From assembly GCA_012932865.1 (NCBI GenBank), contig SAXG01000064.1, positions 134,952 to 198,951 of the forward strand: DNA of 64,000 nt, in the 5' to 3' direction. Position 1 is the first letter of the stretch. Each line of letters opens with the position of its first letter. Made by a program: the position numbers and the translations under genes. The notes below the pieces were generated by a model. It was given only the letters and a program-made list of their open reading frames with translations. It did not search any database and was not told the origin of the DNA. This document shows positions 12,860 to 23,530 of the stretch, piece after piece. Source of the DNA: Amylostereum areolatum. Lineage: Eukaryota; Basidiomycota; Agaricomycetes; Russulales; Stereaceae.

Positions 12860-13785
12860 ATGGTCAACCGTCTCTCCCTCCTCACCGTCTGCGCCCTCCT
12901 CGTCGCCGCCTCCGCCTCTCCCGTCCGTCGTTGCGGTGGTGGTACGTCTGGATTCAATGCTCCGTCCCTCCTGGCCTCCACCGGAGGTTCTGGTTCTGGC
13001 GTTTCCTCCCTTTTTGCCTCCGCGGACGACTCGGGTTCTGGCTCTGGCGGTCCTCCCCCCGGACCCCCTGGACCCCCTCCCGGCCCTTCCGGTCCTCCTC
13101 CTGGTCCTCCCGGTCCTCCTCCCGGCCCTCCAGGTCCTCCTCCAGGTCCTCCAGGTCCTCCTCCTGGTCCCCCTGGCCCTCCTCCTGGTCCTCCTGGCCC
13201 TCCTCCCGGTCCTCCCGGTCCTCCGTCCAACGGGAACGGGAACGGGGGGGACGGGAACGGGAACGGCGGCGGAAACGGTGGTAGCAACGGTGGCAGCAGC
13301 GACGCTGACAGCGATGATGATGTGCTCACATTCAACCCTCAGACGTTCCTTGTACGTTCTCGTATCTTCTTCTCGTCCACTCACTAACATATATTATAGG
13401 CGAACAGCAATGGCCAAAACGACCAATGCCCGAACATCATGCAGTGCTGCGAGAGCCTCGAAAGTGTGCGTTGCTCTCGCGTTCACCGTGGTGTCTTGCG
13501 CCGTACTAACATGTTATTTAGAGCGCGGACGCTTCGTCGTTCTTGACTACGCTCCTTGGGAATGATACCCCTCTCGCCGGCAACTTCATCGGTCATGGAT
13601 GCACAGCCGATCTCGGCGTCTGCTCGACCAACGGCGGTCAGACTGCTTGCTGCGGCAGCACGGCTGTGAGTACCCTTTCTTCCCATCCTCGTCGTGACTC
13701 GTGTTAATCTGCATCCCGTGTTCAGGAAGGAGCGGTTGCGCTCGACTGCACACCGATTACAGTCAATGCGCTTTCGGGACGTTGA
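12860..13785 (+). CDS. Class I-type hydrophobin with collagen-like Pro/Gly domain
   Basis: Model: 12860-13351, 13400-13465, 13522-13665, 13726-13785, giving 253 aa. Hydrophobins are small secreted proteins that self-assemble at air-water and cell-wall surfaces and coat aerial hyphae and fruiting bodies. Residues 1-20 are a signal peptide (LTVCALLVAASASP). Residues about 60-125 are collagen-like repeats of Gly and Pro (PPPGPPG units); about 125-150 are Gly/Asn-rich, then an acidic stretch. The C-terminal 90 residues carry the eight-Cys hydrophobin pattern: C, then CC five residues later (CPNIMQCC), C in GHGC, C in GVC, CC in TACC, and the last C in LDC. The short C4-C5 gap (six residues) is unusual. 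Small introns between the Cys blocks fit the family. The usual mature protein is near 80-120 aa, so the N-terminal insert doubles it. Confidence 0.88.
13060..13230 (+). repeat. Coding repeat encoding PPPGPP units
   Basis: A degenerate 12-18 nt unit (CCTCCCGGTCCT-like) repeats about ten times inside the hydrophobin first exon. Synonymous changes between units show it is not a recent pure expansion. Confidence 0.8.
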
Positions 13786-14305
13786 TGGAGTCTACGGGTC
13801 GACGACGTGGCGGCGTGAAGGATGTGGCGTGCATCAGTTTGGAGTTGTCTCACATTTTCTATCCCTTCTCTCTTCTATTCGGTGTTATTACAGTCACCCT
13901 CGCGGCCTGCTATAACCCGTAACGAAATCCATGTCCTTTGGAACTCGTCTGCCTGATCATGAGGTTTTGGTTTCCGCATGCGAACTCGATGGATTGGTTT
14001 GGAGAGCCAGCCTGTGTCCGGGTAGCGGGGCCTGGGCTCTCAAGATCTCGGTACTTACCAGTGCGCGCGTCCGAGTCGTGTTTTGAATTGGTACTCTACG
14101 TAATTAGACCTACAGTGATCGATGCCGCGCACCTCACTTCACAGTTCGTCAGAGCCCTCTTAATTAGGCTTAGGAGGTAGCGATCCCTAACCAGCCACGA
14201 CCAAATATTTTGTGTGAGTTTCCAACCACCTTTTCCTACATACCAACTCTCCATGTTAACGAGCTTACTCGTTCAGACCTTCGCCACCTCCTTCAAGCCT
14301 ATCAC

Positions 14306-14758
14306 ATGTCGGACTCCGAGGATAGTGATACACCACCTCGTATCTAGTACGCGTCGAGAGCTGGAGGTTGGCTCTTGACAGACGAACAAGTAGTCGAGCT
14401 TTTCGGGACACTGTTTCCGGGGAAGGTGGGCGTCACGACGACTATCTACAACATGGCAGCGCAGTTGGAGCTCTATGCATTGAAAATGCGGATTTCGCCC
14501 ATGGGGGAAGACGGGGCGGCGTCGTGGGGTCCGTGGCTTCTGATGATCGAACGCCAGTACCTCCGAGACGTGAACTACAGAGATCCTCCTGCGCATGACG
14601 AGGTGGAACAGTACACTGGCAACGAAGAGAGCGTGGTAAAGCTCGGGCAGGCATTGGTCGCCAGAGGAGTCGGTGTGTTTGGTTTTTTGCCTGCTTTCGT
14701 CTTGTGCACGACGGCGCTGACGCTGTATCCGCACTACGTTAGATATCTCGGAGTATAA
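14306..14758 (+). pseudogene. Broken first copy of the 152-aa gene
   Basis: The frame starts as in the downstream copy (MSDSEDSDTPPR) but meets a TAG at 14345-14347, where this copy is 6 nt shorter. After the stop the frame stays open to 14758 with an identical 33-residue C-terminus. No ATG follows early enough to restore the N-terminal half. The open downstream frame suggests recent loss, or that translation begins elsewhere. Confidence 0.6.
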
Positions 14759-15119
14759 ATTCGTCACTCAATACGTGTACGACTATTGAAGGCACATGCG
14801 GCCCTCCTCAAGCGTTGACGGTGGCGATTGGGTCAGCCTGTGTCCGGGTAGCGCGGCCTGGGCTCTTGCACGTCTCGTATTTTGATACACCACGTAATTA
14901 TACCTACAGTGATCGATATCGTGCACCTTACTTCAGAGTTCATCAGAGCCTTCTTAAGTTTGAGCTTAGGAGGTAGCAATCCATAACCAGCCGTGACAAC
15001 TGGATATTTTTGTGAGTTTCCAACCACCTCTTCCTACACACACTAACTCTCCATGCTACTAAACGGGCTTACTCGTTTAGACCTTCGCATCCATACGCAT
15101 CCTCCCACAAACCTATCGT

Positions 15120-15578
15120 ATGTCGGACTCCGAGGATAGTGATACACCACCTCGTAAGGGTCGCCCCTACGCGTCGAGAGCTGGAGGTTGGCTCTTGACA
15201 GACGAACAAGTCGTCAAGCTTTTCGGGGTACTGTTCCCGGAGCTGGTGGACATCACGACGACTCTCACTGGAATGACAACGCACATGGAGATTTTTGCAT
15301 TGGATAGACAGTTTTCACCCTTAGGGGAAGATGGGGCGGCGTCGCGGGGTCCGTGGCTTCTGATGATCGAACGCCAGTACCTCAAAGACGTGAACCCCAG
15401 ACAACCTCCTACGCACAATGAGGTGGAGCAGTACACTGGCAAAGAAGAGAGCGTGGTAAATTTCGGGCAGGCATTGGTCGCCAGAGGAGTCGGTGTGTTT
15501 GGTTTTTTGCCTGCTTTCGTCTTGTGCACGACGGCGCTGACGCTGTATCCGCACTACGTTAGATATCTCGGAGTATAA
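15120..15578 (+). CDS. Unknown 152-aa protein, intact tandem copy
   Basis: A single-exon frame from the ATG at 15120. The N-terminus is acidic and Ser-rich; the middle has LLTDEQVVKLFGVLFPELVD and the segment GPWLLMIERQYLKDV. The last 30 residues are hydrophobic (GVFGFLPAFVLCTTALTLYP) and could be a C-terminal membrane anchor. No known domain recognised. Conservation of the frame between the two tandem units, with mostly conservative differences, supports it being a real gene. Confidence 0.55.
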   Translation: MSDSEDSDTPPRKGRPYASRAGGWLLTDEQVVKLFGVLFPELVDITTTLTGMTTHMEIFALDRQFSPLGEDGAASRGPWLLMIERQYLKDVNPRQPPTHNEVEQYTGKEESVVNFGQALVARGVGVFGFLPAFVLCTTALTLYPHYVRYLGV

Positions 15579-15869
15579 ATTCGTCACTCAATACGTGTTC
15601 GACTACTGAAGGCACCCGTCCTCAAGCGTTGACGACGGCGATTCCATTCTGAATAGTAGCTTGTTCTCAGGTCGCTGTTTGCTGTCGGGCGAGTTTGTAT
15701 TTCATAGGAGCTGATATAGGCGGATGGCGATGATTGAACTTTGAAGGCGGCTGGACGATTCCACGAAGGCGCGTGGACGACACTGCTGTGCATGAACGTG
15801 GTGTGATATCAGCTACGGCACATAAGTAAACTGCAGAGGCCAAACAACTATGGCAAAACGCGTCAATCG

Positions 15870-16010
15870 TTGAAAGCGAGCGCTTTCAGCTTTATGGATT
15901 TGTGGTTCAGGACGCCGACCGGCACGGTGAGTTCACTGGTGTAAGGGGTTATTATTTAGCGCGATGCTCCCGTCCTGGATAGTGTCGAAGCTATGGTCAG
16001 AAAGGAATGT
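15870..16010 (-). pseudogene. Scrap of a CmcJ-like last exon
   Basis: The minus strand encodes SFDTIQDGSIA, matching SFDSIQDGSVA in the last exon of the adjacent CmcJ-like gene. Nucleotide similarity (CCGTCCTGGATAGNGTCGAAGC) and the flank GCCGNCCGGC extend about 130 nt. No open frame supports a functional exon. Confidence 0.6.
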
Positions 16011-16348
16011 TAGCAAACCGCAGGAACCGGATCTACGACCGACAAGGCGAGGCGTTGGAAGGAATTGTCGATACTTGTCGCATATACATGGACGTGCCAG
16101 TTCCCTTCGTTGCGCGTGCATCTTCCGATATTGCATACATTGTGAGGCAGAAATAGCATAAGTAAGGAGGGGATACACTTCGCTAACGATTCCGGGGATA
16201 CCAGTACGACCAAACATGGTGGGATACACGAAGACAACGGATTGATCGGACTCACTAGAAACAAACGAATACTGTCATGGTGGGGAAATAGCCGCGTCGC
16301 ACAGATACCGAGCTGAGACCAACGAGCCTACATAGTGAGAGCAAGGTG

Positions 16349-17295
16349 TCAGTCGTAGAAGACGAGGGTCCTCAACTCTATGGATTCGCGGTGTGGGGCG
16401 CCGGCCGGCGTGGTGGGATCTTCGAACGCAGTGTGGGGCGTCATGGGCGCGACGCTTCCGTCCTGGATAGAGTCGAAGCTGTCGCAGCGAAGGTATGTCA
16501 GCAAAAGAAAGACGAGAACTAGGACCACGCTCACCACTTGATCAATACGCCCTCCTCAGGCGTCAAGCCCTTCACATACTTCCACTTGTGCCCCTCGTTG
16601 TACTGCACCCCGTACGTCTCGCCCGTGTGCTCCGGGTACTTGCGCGTGATGGCGACGAGGTCGCGTGGGGGGTCGACGCTACGATAGTCGCAGAGGGTGA
16701 GGGGCCAGTCGTAAGCCGGGTGGTTGATGGGTCGCCATAGGTTTATGATCTGGAAGCGCTTTTGGAGGAGGCCCGGGACCTCGTCGGCGGGAAGGTGCCT
16801 GTGAACGCGCGCGACGGATGCTGGGGGTGTCTGGTCACCGTGCGTCATCGCCGCAGGTTGCCTTGTGCCAGGTATATCCGCAGCGCCCTCTATACGACGA
16901 CGAATGGCTAGTAACAAAACAAACTAGCTTCAGCGCTCGCATCATTAGAAGGAACGATAACACGCACTGTGGTCGAAGATGACGACACGGCTGGCACCGG
17001 TGACATGCTTGATAAAATCGATGCTCTCCGGGTAATATTCCTTCTCGATGTCCTTATCGTTCTTGAAGGCGGTGTGGCTGGCGGGGTGCTTGAAGAATTG
17101 GAAGCCGGCCGTATCGAGCGTGTATTCGTCCTCCTTGCCGCGCACATCCTCGATAGAAACGGCATGCGGACGAGTCTCCCAGTTCGCGGAGAACTTGTTC
17201 GAATCGCGGTCGACGGTGGTGATGGGCTTGGAGCCGTCCTTGGGGGGAACGAAGTAGTTGATGGTAGCGGCGACGGTCGCGGTGTCGGCGGACAT
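16349..17295 (-). CDS. CmcJ/AsaB-like (GA4 desaturase family) protein
   Basis: Model: 17295-16968, 16907-16535, 16478-16349, giving 276 aa, normal for the family. Diagnostic strings are NYFVPPKDGSKP near the start, VRGKEDEYTLDTAGFQFFKH, a VVIFDHTIRRR segment formed across the first intron, LWRPINHPAYDWPLTLCDYRS, and the C-terminal DSFDSIQDGSVAPMTPHTAF. The family includes cephamycin CmcJ, gibberellin GA4 desaturase-like proteins and AsaB-type enzymes in fungal metabolite clusters. Members act in oxidative tailoring; the substrate here is unknown. The next gene upstream is CYP51, but no cluster core enzyme (PKS, NRPS, terpene synthase) is present, so a biosynthetic cluster is not supported. 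Confidence 0.85.
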
Positions 17296-17755
17296 GGTGG
17301 GACGATGAGATAAGCAGATACTCGATAAGATGATCTTGGTCGAGGGTGAAGTTCGTATACTTAGTAACGGAAGAGGCAGAGGTTCTTATATCGTCTGAGT
17401 CCCACCTAATCTTGTGCGTTTCTTGACTCTCATGACGTGCTCTTAGTGGGATTCTACATCTGTAAGCGGGAGCTCGGTCTCACTCAGCGTATCGGAGAGC
17501 AAAGTAAGAAAGACGACGATGGCAAGTTCCAACCCATCTGGTATCGGATGACGACCCCTTCGTCACGAGGCCGGACATACCGTGGCATTCGGGACGCCGT
17601 TAAGTGCCGTCTTTCAACGGTTTCGGCGTTCGTTCTATTCAAGTTGTCGTTACATAGAGCATACAGTTCACGAGATAGAAGGGTGGCGTAAGGTCCTCCT
17701 GTAAGTTGAACTGACGGTTCGAGAGGTACGTTGTAGAGGGCCCGGTACGTCCACC
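17296..17755. other. Intergenic, no gene seen
   Basis: Contains the promoter of the CmcJ-like gene and the 3' flank of CYP51. Short plus-strand frames lack support. Confidence 0.5.
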
Positions 17756-19755
17756 CTACTGCCTGCGACGATACGAGATAGAACGCGGAGTCTTCGGCGT
17801 CGGAATCATGGTCTATTCAAGTCTTGTTACCTCCCAAGGGTCGTCCGAGAACAGTGAAAATGACGTACATGATAGTTTGGCGCCGGTATGCTGCCATGAA
17901 GACGCATTTCGATGTTTCGAATGACCGTGGAGAGCAACACGCCTAGTTGCACATAGGCGAACTGAAATCGAGACGTCAGAAATGAAGTACCAGTCCATCG
18001 AAAGACGCTCGCGCCTGCTCTCCGATACACCGATGCCTTCCAGCACCAAACGGCTGATACGGACTCTCCGTTCCTTTACTCACCGCCCCGAACCCGAAGT
18101 CGATCTTCTCCCCATTCCCGTCGGTATACTGCCTGAACGCCTTCTGCGCCTGCCCGTCCGCATCATTCCACCGCGCGGGCTCCCACTTGTCCGCTTCGTG
18201 CCAGTACGACGGGTCGAGCTGGCTGATCGCAGGTGAGGCCATCAGGACATGGCCCTTTGGAACGACGTATTGGGTATCCTGGGACGGCGTGGAGAGGGAT
18301 GGAGGAATGATGAGGTCGTCGCGGACGTTGCGCATGATGCTGTGGATGGGAGGGTTGGTGCGGAGAGTTTCCCGGATGACGGAGTCGAGGATTGGGAGGG
18401 TCTTCAGCTCGTCGTAAGTGGGCGAGCGCAGAGATCCATCAGGATTGGAGAAGTGCTGGACTTGTTCTTCGTGGAGCGCGTCTCTAGAGACGATATCCTT
18501 CAGCTGCGTAAAGGGTGAAAGGAAAGGAAGGACTCACGCGACGTCGGGGCGGTTGGCTAGGTGGAGAACTGCCCAGGCGCCGGTGGTCGCGCTCGTGTGT
18601 TGGCCAGCCATGAGGAGGGCAATCATCATATGTGCGATTTCATGGTCAGGAAGCTGACGGCCGTTCCGGTATTTCTGGTCCATAAGCGCGGAAAGAACAT
18701 CCATCTCATCGCACTAAGCAGAGCCCCAGTCAGTCAAGGAAAACAGTGGGAAGCGAAAGTATCACCCACCGTGCTAGCATCCGCGCGACGACGTTTGATG
18801 ATATCAATGTAAAAGTCGGACATTTTCTTCTGAGCGCGGTCGCGCTTCCTGTAGCTCTCGAGGGGCAGGTTGGGAAACATGAAGTTGAGGGAAGTAAAGC
18901 CGCCGTCTAGGTCCGCGTAGAGCTGCGAGAAGCTCTTATCTAGCCCTGCCCGGACCTCCTTGCCTTGAAGAGTGCGCGACGCCGTGAGGATGGTCATTTC
19001 CGCCAGGACACGCACGGCATCGAACTCGCCCCAGGCCTTGACGTCGTTCTCCTGGTATACGCGAAAGCTTGCGTCCCGATTGAGGTACTCGGATATTTCA
19101 TCCTCGATCATGCCGACGTAGGAGCGGAAGTTGTCTGTTGACAGCCCGACCTTGACGAACTTTTTTTGCTCCATGAAGACCTCGTTGGGGACATCGAAGA
19201 CGACATCTTTGCCAAAAACGGGGGTCGTGATATGCTGGATGGATTGGATTGGAAATGCGTCAAAGGTGAGAGGGAAAGGAGAGCTCACTTTGTACGCATC
19301 CTCTGCAGATAGACTCGTAGACTTGCCACCAAGGACGAAGTTGTTGCCCTTCGCGCCCAACGCGACCGTTGTCTTGCGACCAAGAAGGACGAACGTGAAA
19401 ACGTCACCGTACTAGAGAAGGATAAGGAGACCTCCAAAACAACCGCAGGGCACACACGGACCTTCTTCCTGCAGTCGAAGAAAAATGCAATGGGGTCGTC
19501 GCCGTACGCAGCTGCGGAACCCAGGAAGGGTATAAGATGGAAGACTTCCGGTGGCAGCGACTTGTCGCGAGGCCATACCTGGAGAGTTGTCAGGATGAGA
19601 GAGAGCTGAATGAATGGAACATTACACACTAGTTGCCTAAGTACATTGGCCACGACAGCGAGGACCGGGATGGTGATACAGACAAGGATCGCCGTAAGCG
19701 GAATTAATGTGGGTAGGCGCTGGATGGCAACCTCCGCGATGTCCTTCAACATCAT
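17756..19755 (-). CDS. ERG11/CYP51: Sterol 14-alpha-demethylase, cytochrome P450 CYP51
   Basis: Model: 19755-19630, 19578-19462, 19411-19289, 19234-18770, 18713-18538, 18483-18015, 17961-17869, 17812-17756, giving 541 aa, typical for CYP51. CYP51 removes the 14-alpha methyl of lanosterol or eburicol in ergosterol synthesis, anchored in the ER. Visible landmarks are the N-terminal hydrophobic anchor, the B-C region FGKDVVFDVPN, I-helix MAGQHTSATTGAW, ExxR in IRETLRTNPPIHSI, and heme loop PFGAGRHRCIGEQ followed by FAYVQLG. The C-terminus TMIPTPKTPRSISYRRR matches fungal CYP51 and fixes the last exon. The intron after GEQ starts with GC instead of GT (at 18014); a GT alternative would leave only a 35-nt intron and add odd residues. 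Confidence 0.93.
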
Positions 19756-21084
19756 ATTTGACGAGAGAGTTCGTCGAGGGAGGTACTGTGACGGAGGATG
19801 TGTTGAAACCGGAGGACAAGGAGAGAGGGACGAGAAAAGGTGTGGCCCACGAAGATGGCATATATACCACAGGATCGAACGATTTGTCGGCTTGCCGCTT
19901 GACGACAAAGCCTAGATTGCAATATGGATGGCCACTGGTGAGAATTGGACTGTGTGTATGGTTAGAGTGGATACACATATGGGGAAAGGATAATCGCACC
20001 ACTGGAATTGCGGACCTCGGACCCCGTAAAAATCAAACGATCGCAAGTCATGGGATCCTTCAACAGCGCTCGTGCAACAGCCAGGGCGAGTCGATACTCC
20101 ATTTTCCGCCTCTTTTCTCTGCTCCTGAAGCTATATGAGTAAAAGGTGGTGGTGCCGGGGAAATCAAGTCTGAGATGTTGCATTGGGAGCTTGGATCTGG
20201 GAGCAGTTCGCCCATGTGTCGTCTATGAGTCTCACAACCTCTATAGCGGGCGTGTGTAGCAATTTTATGCGTTTCGGATGATCATGCAGTCGGGAAGAAG
20301 ATAACTATAACAACAAACTCGTAAGTTCAAAAACATCAAACAGGAACTTGTAGACACACCATGTATAACCAGTTTGAGGCTCGCGCGATGGAAACCCACT
20401 CTGAACAAAATCCCCCCCTTGCCACGATTATCGTGCAATATCCCAAACTTCAATGCGAGGTCCTTGTTCGATGCAGTACGCGCGCGCTCGTGGTGGCTCA
20501 AGAGTCCAGAAGGTTAAACGCCGTTGATCCAGGTTGTTACTGAGCAATACCGTGCGATATTTTCGAGGAGGAAAGATGCATATCGTGAGGGTAACGCCAT
20601 ACACTTTAAAGCGTAGAGCGATGAGTGCCTACAATAACGAAGAAATTGATAGGGCAGAAGGGTGACGAGTCGAGGACGAGAACTGCCGGATGAGAAATTA
20701 AAACTGGGTGCCGATTTGCCGAACGTTGTTTGGCAACGGCTTCTGATCCTAACAGATTACATCATGCGGAGGGTTTTCTCAGTCTCGCGGCCACCAGGCG
20801 AGTCTCACCGCACAGCCGGGCTCTTGTGTTGTGCTCGCCGTTCGATAGAACACTTTCATATTCCCCTCGCGCTCATATCATTTGTTCTCCGGACCTCATG
20901 CAAACCCTTTTGTTCTCGAGAAACACAAGGGCGCCCATCGCGCCAAGACAATAACAAGGCGTGGACGGTGGGAGACACAGTTCTGATCAGTTTGCCGTGC
21001 GTCTGGTATAAAGCTCTCAGGCGACTCACCGGTTTGACCGCTACACTTTTCCAGAACTCTTCCACTACTACAAACCACGAAGTC
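19756..21084. other. Intergenic, no gene seen
   Basis: About 1.3 kb between divergent genes. Small frames are present on both strands but none has splice-supported extension or recognisable content. The right end carries a TATA-like box. Confidence 0.5.
21007..21013 (+). promoter_or_regulatory. TATA-like box
   Basis: TATAAAG lies 78 nt upstream of the proposed ATG of the first F-box gene and supports placing the start in the short 5' exon. Confidence 0.45.
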
Positions 21085-23103
21085 ATGTCATTCTCCTCTT
21101 TTCAGCAATGTCTGTTGGACCACATCTATTCCTCCAATTTTTGGTCACTTGCTGTTCTCGCCACATGGCTGTATCTACTCTCACCAAGGATAATACCAGC
21201 GATGAATCTGTGAGTACTGTTACTGGCATATATATGCGTCTTTATTAATGTCCCATACCGTCATTATAGAACTCTACGGCAGCTCTCTATGCATTTTCCG
21301 CGCTCCCGTCGACAGTACCCTCACTTACCCCCGGAGCTTCTCGTGGTTATCTTCGTACAGCTTCAGCAAGTTGACCCCCCTCACACAAAGAAGATTCGGT
21401 CAAAGCGGAAGTCTCCCCGGCCGTTCAGGCACCTATATCGCGAGGAGTTCTGCGACTTAGGATGGTTAAAGGTCTTGCATGTGTGTAAACAGTGGCGAGA
21501 GGTGCGCTCTTCGTCCAGCATCGTCTCTTACCCTCGCCCTGACCAGAAAATTCTGCCTCTTTAGATAGCCGAGAAGTCGCCGTCCCTCTGGAACGATATC
21601 CCCAATGGACGCCTGCCGTCCATCTGGATTCAGAAATACCTCGGCTGCTCGCACCCCCTCGAGCTATCACTCGCCATCAACATGGGCCATTACCCACTCG
21701 TCACTGCGACGTCTGTTCTCGATGCCCTGATACGAGACATGCATCGAACGCGTAGCTTGACTGTGGATGCAGTCGGCGCCCCCTACATTCTCTTTCCTCA
21801 CTCGTCAATGTCGCGCTTGAGATCCCTGACAATATGCGGGGGTGCCGGGAGTGACTCAAATACCCCCATTGTTCCCCACGGTCTTTCCGATCCAGCGACT
21901 CAGCCAAATATCGAATCTCTTCATCTTCGCCGGTGTCTTATCCCCCTCCATGGCGCTTGGACAAGCAATCTAGTCGATCTCGACGTCCGACTGGCCCGAG
22001 GCGCACTTTTCAACGTGGATTTGAAACCGTTATGGAACCTGTCCTCAGTGGCCCTTTTCTTGAATGGCCTGAAGCGTCTTGAAACTCTGAGGCTTATGTA
22101 CGCCTTTCCGGAAGTCCAGGCGATGGACCACCCCGAAATATACTTCCCTTCGTCGTTCAAGGCGCTGTCCTTGTGTGGTAATCTTTCGTCTGGAGAATCG
22201 TTTTTATCATGCCTGCGACTCCCTGACGGCGCAACAGTCGATATCGCCGTCCGAGCTAATCCATTCGGGTTCCCGACCGCTCTTCATCCGTTTCTTCCCC
22301 TTCACGCTCCAGCGTTCCTAACACTTGAACTTTCCGCTCCAACTTCCATGACTCCGCAGATGATCCTTCGAACATGGGAGGAAATGCCACCATCCATCAT
22401 CGACCCCCTATCACTATCAACAGCAGAGAGGAAATTCACGGTCGACAGTACCATGCTCAGAGCGTCACATACAGAGATTGAGGGCATCATCTCAGATATT
22501 GCTGGGTGTCACGCAGACCTTCAGCTCAATCAGCTCAGACAACTCCTCCTTCGCGTCCCATCGGCCGCGCATCTCATCGACGAAGACATCAGTACGGGTG
22601 TCTGGAAAGCCTTCAATTGGAAACCTCTCCTCCTGCGCACACCGGCACTGCAAACCATCTACGCTCGAGGACAGCCCGCCGCGTTGAGTATGGTTAAGGC
22701 ACTCCTCCCTCGTTCTGATCCAGACGAGTGCGAGCGTTCACTCGTCTGTCCCGCCTTGGCCAAGATCGTCATCCTAGACGTCGATTTCCTCGCCGGAATG
22801 TCGGATGATATCCATTCTCTCATACCAAAATCGATGGGACGACACGTCGCCTTTCTCTTCGATGCCTTATACGCTTGCCTCGAGAAGCGTAAGGACGTGG
22901 GTAGCCCTGTACAGGAGATAGAGCTAGCTTCCGGGCACAACGAGTCACCGAAAGACGGGAGTGCGCCTTGGCTACGTCGACTTCGTAAATTGGTTCCAGA
23001 GGTCCGGTTTGTCACGCAGAAGGATGTGTGGCATGCGGGTGGTAGGTTCGACCTGTATTGGCTCGGCGAGCCTGGTTACGACGAATATCTATCCTTACCA
23101 TGA
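21085..23103 (+). CDS. F-box/LRR-like protein 1
   Basis: Model: 21085-21209, 21270-21501, 21565-23103, giving 631 aa. The F-box reads HLPPELLVVIFVQLQQVDPP and is followed by the Agaricomycete-typical LGWLKVLHVCKQWRE, cut by an intron directly after WRE. The third exon starts IAEKSPSLWNDIP and continues as irregular leucine-rich repeats (LRSLTICGG, IESLHLRRCLIPL, LETLRLMYAFP). F-box proteins tie SCF ubiquitin ligases to substrates, with the LRR part usually binding the target. The first exon holds a hydrophobic helix (FWSLAVLATWLYLLSP), unusual for an F-box protein and absent from the other two. Exon layout matches the paralogues at 34959-36798 and 38774-40653. Confidence 0.8.
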
Positions 23104-23530
23104 CGTACGAGGACTGTTCGTCCTTATATATGATGTTCTTAGCGTGATTGACAGGTTCTCGGAGCTGAGGGCACGAGCAAATATCGATGGTCCTACTCCA
23201 CTCTGCTTGATACTTCCACATCGCCCTCAGCTCATACTAGTATTGATTGAGTGCACCTCCGTCCAGGCGCGACAAACCGTCGAAAGACGACACCTTCAGA
23301 CTCGGATGGTTCTTCGACTTCCGAGTATGCACTACACAACACTTCTTTGCCGTGACGTTTATGCACATATCCATGGGTTAGATTCATATATGATACATAC
23401 TAGTTCGTGTGATTGACAATCATTCATTCCCCCAAAGGTGAACTAGCCTGAGGTGCAACAAGTCAATTGGGGAAGCCACTGTCACAGGCTTGTCTTTCCA
23501 CTGATATAGCCTAGTACATGTGTCCTGTGC
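23104..23530. other. Convergent spacer, no gene seen
   Basis: Lies between the 3' ends of the F-box gene and the kinase gene; nothing else recognised. Confidence 0.5.

Larger units (their letters stand above)
14008..15650 (+). repeat. Tandem duplication, two units of about 0.82 kb
   Basis: Both units begin with the same upstream block (AGCCTGTGTCCGGGTAGCG at about 14008 and 14834) and end with matching 3' flanks (TATAAATTCGTCACTCAATA at about 14754 and 15574). Each holds one copy of a 152-codon reading frame. Similarity covers the promoter side, the coding part and the 3' side. Confidence 0.85.

Noticed and set aside
16349..19755. A biosynthetic gene cluster of CmcJ-like enzyme plus P450
   Set aside because: The P450 is CYP51, a housekeeping sterol enzyme, and no core synthase lies nearby.
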